Assembly (NCBI GenBank): GCA_028290285.1
Contig: JAQGKD010000008.1
Span: forward strand, 1 to 64,000
Direction of reading: 5' to 3'
Length of the DNA: 64,000 nt
From: Hyphomicrobiales bacterium
GTDB taxonomy: Bacteria; Pseudomonadota; Alphaproteobacteria; Rhizobiales; Beijerinckiaceae
Shown: piece by piece, positions 61,760 to 64,000 of the stretch
Layout of the letters: every line of letters starts with the position of its first letter
Position numbering within the stretch: position 1 is the stretch's first letter
The notes under the pieces: generated by a model
What the model saw: only the letters and a program-made list of their open reading frames with translations
What the model was told of the DNA's origin: nothing
Databases searched by the model: none
Made by a program: the position numbers and the translations under genes

Positions 61760-63460
61760 ATGCACGAGACGACGGCGGACGCGCGGCGACCCTGGCTCGC
61801 CCATTATCCGCCAGGTGTTCCCGCTGAAATCGAGACGTCGCGCGACACGATCGTCGATGTCTTCAGGCACAGCGCCACGGCCTATCGCGATCGTCCGGCG
61901 GCGGAGAGTTTCGGCGTGCGGCTCACCTACGGCCAGCTGAACACCTACGCCGAGGAAATAGCGGTGGGCTTGCAGCGGCTCGGCCTCGTCAAGGGGGACC
62001 GCGTCGCCATCATGATGCCCAATGTCATGGCCTACCCCGCCGTGATTTTCGGAATTCTCCTGGGCGGCTATGTCGTCGTCAACGTGAACCCGCTCTACAC
62101 GGCGCGCGAACTCACGCATCAGATGAACGATTCCGGGGCGCGCGTGCTCTTCGTGCTCGAGAACTTCGCGCATACGGTCGAAGAAGCCCTGCCCGATCTG
62201 AAGACGGAGATGGCGATCATCGTCTCGCCCGGTGCGCTGCTCGGCCTGAAGGGCGTGGTGGTCGATCTCGTCTCGCACTTCGTGAAGCACAACGTTCCGA
62301 AGTTCCATCTGCCCGCGACGATCCGCTTCGCAGCCTTCCTGCGCTTCGCGCGTCACGCAAAACTGAAGCCTGTCGAGATCAGCCCCGAGGATCCCGCTTT
62401 CCTGCAATATACGGGGGGCACGACGGGTCTCGCCAAGGGCGCCATCCTGCTCCACCGCAACATCGTCGCGAACGTCTCGCAATGCGAGGCTTGGCTTCGT
62501 GCCGGCGCCGGCGAGCGGCCCGATCACGTGATGATCACGGCCCTGCCGCTCTATCACATCCTCGCTCTCACGGCCTGCTGCCTCTTCGTGATGAAGATCG
62601 GCGGCTGCCAGGTCCTGATCGTCAACCCGCGCGACCTGCCGACCCTGGTCAAGACGATCAAGTCCGTGCGGATGACCATGATCGTGCTCGTCAACACGCT
62701 GGCCAATTCGCTGGCCTCGCGCAGCGACCTGAAGGACGTGGATTTTTCGCAACTGTCCTTCTGTATCAGCGGCGGAATGGCCACGCAGGCCGCCGTCGCG
62801 CACAAGTGGAAGGCGGCGACCGGCCATCCAATCATCGAAGGGTACGGCCTGTCGGAAACGTCTCCCGTCGTCTGCGTCAACCGCCTCGACATCTCCGAAT
62901 TCACCGGCTCCATCGGCTATCCCATGCCCTCGACCGATGTCTCCATTCGCGACAAGGACGGATCGGTACTGCCTCTGGGAAGTCCTGGCGAGCTCTGCGT
63001 GAAGGGCCCGCAGGTGATGGCCGGCTACTGGAACGAACCCGAGGAAACGCGAAAAGCCTTTACGGAAGACGGCTATTTCCGCACGGGCGACATAGGGATC
63101 ATTGATCCCGATGGCTCGGTGCGCATTGTCGATCGCATCAAGGACATGATCCTTGTCTCGGGCTTCAACGTCTATCCGAACGAAGTCGAGGGGGTTCTGA
63201 CCAGCCATCCTCAGATCCTGGAAGCAGCTGTGGTCGGCATTCCCGACGAACATTCGGGCGAGGCGGTGAGCGCCTACATCGTCCCGCGTACGCGCGAACT
63301 CACAGTCGAGGACGTGCGTCTCTGGTGCCGCGAAAATCTCGCCGGCTACAAAGTGCCGCGCCGCATCACATTCCGCGAAACCTTGCCTAAAACGAATGTC
63401 GGCAAGATCCTGCGGCGTGAGTTGCGCGACGAGACGCATGTCGACGGGACGCATGTCTGA
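61760..63460 (+). CDS. fadD: long-chain fatty-acid CoA ligase (FadD type)
   Basis: A 566-residue acyl-activating enzyme. The AMP-binding signature LQYTGGTTGLAKGAILLHRN, then EGYGLSETSPVVCVN (A5), TGDIGIIDPDGSVRIVDRIK (A7-A8) and the C-terminal Lys in ETLPKTNVGKILRRELRD (A10). It joins fatty acids to CoA for beta-oxidation. It lacks a membrane helix. The start ATG 61760 has GTGGGGGAA upstream; a 156-bp gap separates it from trcR. The half-copy of the dispersed palindromic repeat follows it. Confidence 0.92.
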   Translation: MHETTADARRPWLAHYPPGVPAEIETSRDTIVDVFRHSATAYRDRPAAESFGVRLTYGQLNTYAEEIAVGLQRLGLVKGDRVAIMMPNVMAYPAVIFGILLGGYVVVNVNPLYTARELTHQMNDSGARVLFVLENFAHTVEEALPDLKTEMAIIVSPGALLGLKGVVVDLVSHFVKHNVPKFHLPATIRFAAFLRFARHAKLKPVEISPEDPAFLQYTGGTTGLAKGAILLHRNIVANVSQCEAWLRAGAGERPDHVMITALPLYHILALTACCLFVMKIGGCQVLIVNPRDLPTLVKTIKSVRMTMIVLVNTLANSLASRSDLKDVDFSQLSFCISGGMATQAAVAHKWKAATGHPIIEGYGLSETSPVVCVNRLDISEFTGSIGYPMPSTDVSIRDKDGSVLPLGSPGELCVKGPQVMAGYWNEPEETRKAFTEDGYFRTGDIGIIDPDGSVRIVDRIKDMILVSGFNVYPNEVEGVLTSHPQILEAAVVGIPDEHSGEAVSAYIVPRTRELTVEDVRLWCRENLAGYKVPRRITFRETLPKTNVGKILRRELRDETHVDGTHV

Positions 63461-63500
63461 GAAGCGTCAGGGCGGGGCGACGGGCCAATCCTGCGCGATT

Positions 63501-63536
63501 CTGGATTGCTTCGTCGCTCCGCCCCTCGCAGTGACG
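63501..63536. repeat. half copy of the dispersed palindromic repeat
   Basis: CTGGATTGCTTCGTCGCTCC and following bases to GTGACG match the reverse complement of 3833-3868 at about 30 of 36 positions. The complementary arm is missing or decayed. Confidence 0.6.
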
Positions 63537-63573
63537 GCGTCTTACGTTCGCAGAATCAACAAGGCTGCGTCGC

Positions 63574-64000
63574 TCAAAGACCCTTGAACTGCAGGGCTGC
63601 CGCGATCTCATCCAGAATGGCGGGATCGTCAATCGTCGCCGGCGTCGACCATTCCTCGTGATCTGCGATCTTCTTCATCGTGCCACGCAGAATCTTGCCC
63701 GAGCGGGTCTTGGGCAGGCGGTTCACGGTGATCGCGATCTTGAAGGCCGCCACGGGGCCGATCTTGTCGCGCACGAGTTGCACGATCTCTTTCTCGATTG
63801 CGAGCGGCGACTGGGTGACGCCCGACTTGAGCACCACGAAGCCGCAGGGCTGCTCGCCCTTCAATTCGTCGCGCATGCCGATCACCGCGCACTCCGCCAC
63901 CGCCGGATGCGAGGCGAGAACCTCTTCCATGCCGCCAGTAGACAGCCGATGCCCCGCGACGTTGATGATGTCGTCGGTGCGGCCCATGATGTAGAGGTAA
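63574..64000 (-). CDS. prpE: propionyl-CoA synthetase, C-terminal part (N-terminus beyond window)
   Basis: The last 141 or so codons of an acyl-CoA synthetase of the acetate/propionate type; the frame is open to the window edge. MGRTDDIINVAGHRLSTGGM is the A8 hinge-region motif (with STG as in PrpE, where acetyl-CoA synthetase has a different residue), and RLPKTRSGKILRGTMKKI contains the C-terminal catalytic Lys that can be acetylated. The STGGMEEVLASHPAV run is most typical of propionyl-CoA synthetase. It is convergent with fadD. The internal ATG at 63987 is not the true start. Confidence 0.85.
   Translation of the reverse strand, partial: YLYIMGRTDDIINVAGHRLSTGGMEEVLASHPAVAECAVIGMRDELKGEQPCGFVVLKSGVTQSPLAIEKEIVQLVRDKIGPVAAFKIAITVNRLPKTRSGKILRGTMKKIADHEEWSTPATIDDPAILDEIAAALQFKGL

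Overview
The window is 64 kb of GC-rich chromosome from an alphaproteobacterium, most likely of the order Hyphomicrobiales (Rhizobiales). The evidence is the unbroken ybgC-tolQRAB-pal-cpoB-tilS-ftsH order, an RpoH with a clear RpoH box, the alphaproteobacterial zapA / 6S RNA / 5-formyl-THF cyclo-ligase arrangement, family proteins typical of this class (DUF1465, DUF1192, DUF4164, DUF1013/TrcR), Omp25/31-type porin-like barrels, and a tkt-gap-pgk-fba block. I cannot name a genus from sequence alone. No tRNA, rRNA, CRISPR array, insertion sequence or prophage was seen.

Layout. 1-9.6 kb is an accessory catabolic region: a cupin protein (cut by the window edge), a TctC-type binding protein, a LysR regulator, an amidohydrolase of the ACMSD/decarboxylase type, two NMT1/TauA-type binding proteins, a class II aldolase-like protein, an FAD aromatic-type monooxygenase and an IclR regulator. 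Three solute-binding proteins are present without any membrane or ATPase partner. 9.7-26 kb carries a YhiN-like flavoprotein, rluD, rpoH, a Pro-rich membrane protein of unknown function, purA, a methyltransferase, a DUF4139 protein, a DMT transporter, serC, two tandem outer-membrane barrels, glmM, an arsC-like reductase and a TauE/SafE transporter. 27-41 kb holds ruvC-ruvA-ruvB, interrupted by an MFS transporter and by a VapBC toxin-antitoxin pair, running straight into the Tol-Pal envelope operon, tilS and ftsH. 41.1-42.2 kb is a small AT-richer island encoding a probable HNH-nuclease toxin and a DUF2019 immunity-like protein.

42.3-47.7 kb (minus strand) is the glycolytic/Calvin-type operon tkt-gap-pgk-fba. 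Divergent from it are a DUF4164 protein, zapA, 6S RNA, 5-formyl-THF cyclo-ligase, a YmdB-type phosphodiesterase, yebC, a ThiE-like protein, a Sel1-repeat protein, an inositol monophosphatase, and a MotA/TolQ-like plus OmpA-like pair. The last part has an MsbA-like ABC exporter divergent from rpmE, several small conserved proteins, a quinone oxidoreductase, the cell-cycle regulator TrcR, an acyl-CoA ligase and the C-terminal end of a propionyl-CoA synthetase.

The most interesting items are the nuclease/immunity pair with its own promoter and a perfect 17-bp palindrome over the start codon; the VapBC insertion inside ruvAB; a near-identical 15-bp palindrome at both ends of the iclR gene; triple TTAA clusters at the same distance from both tandem omp genes, with full TTAA-N7-TTAA (CtrA-type) boxes at one of them and at the DUF1465 gene; and the uncharacterised proton-channel/OmpA pair.
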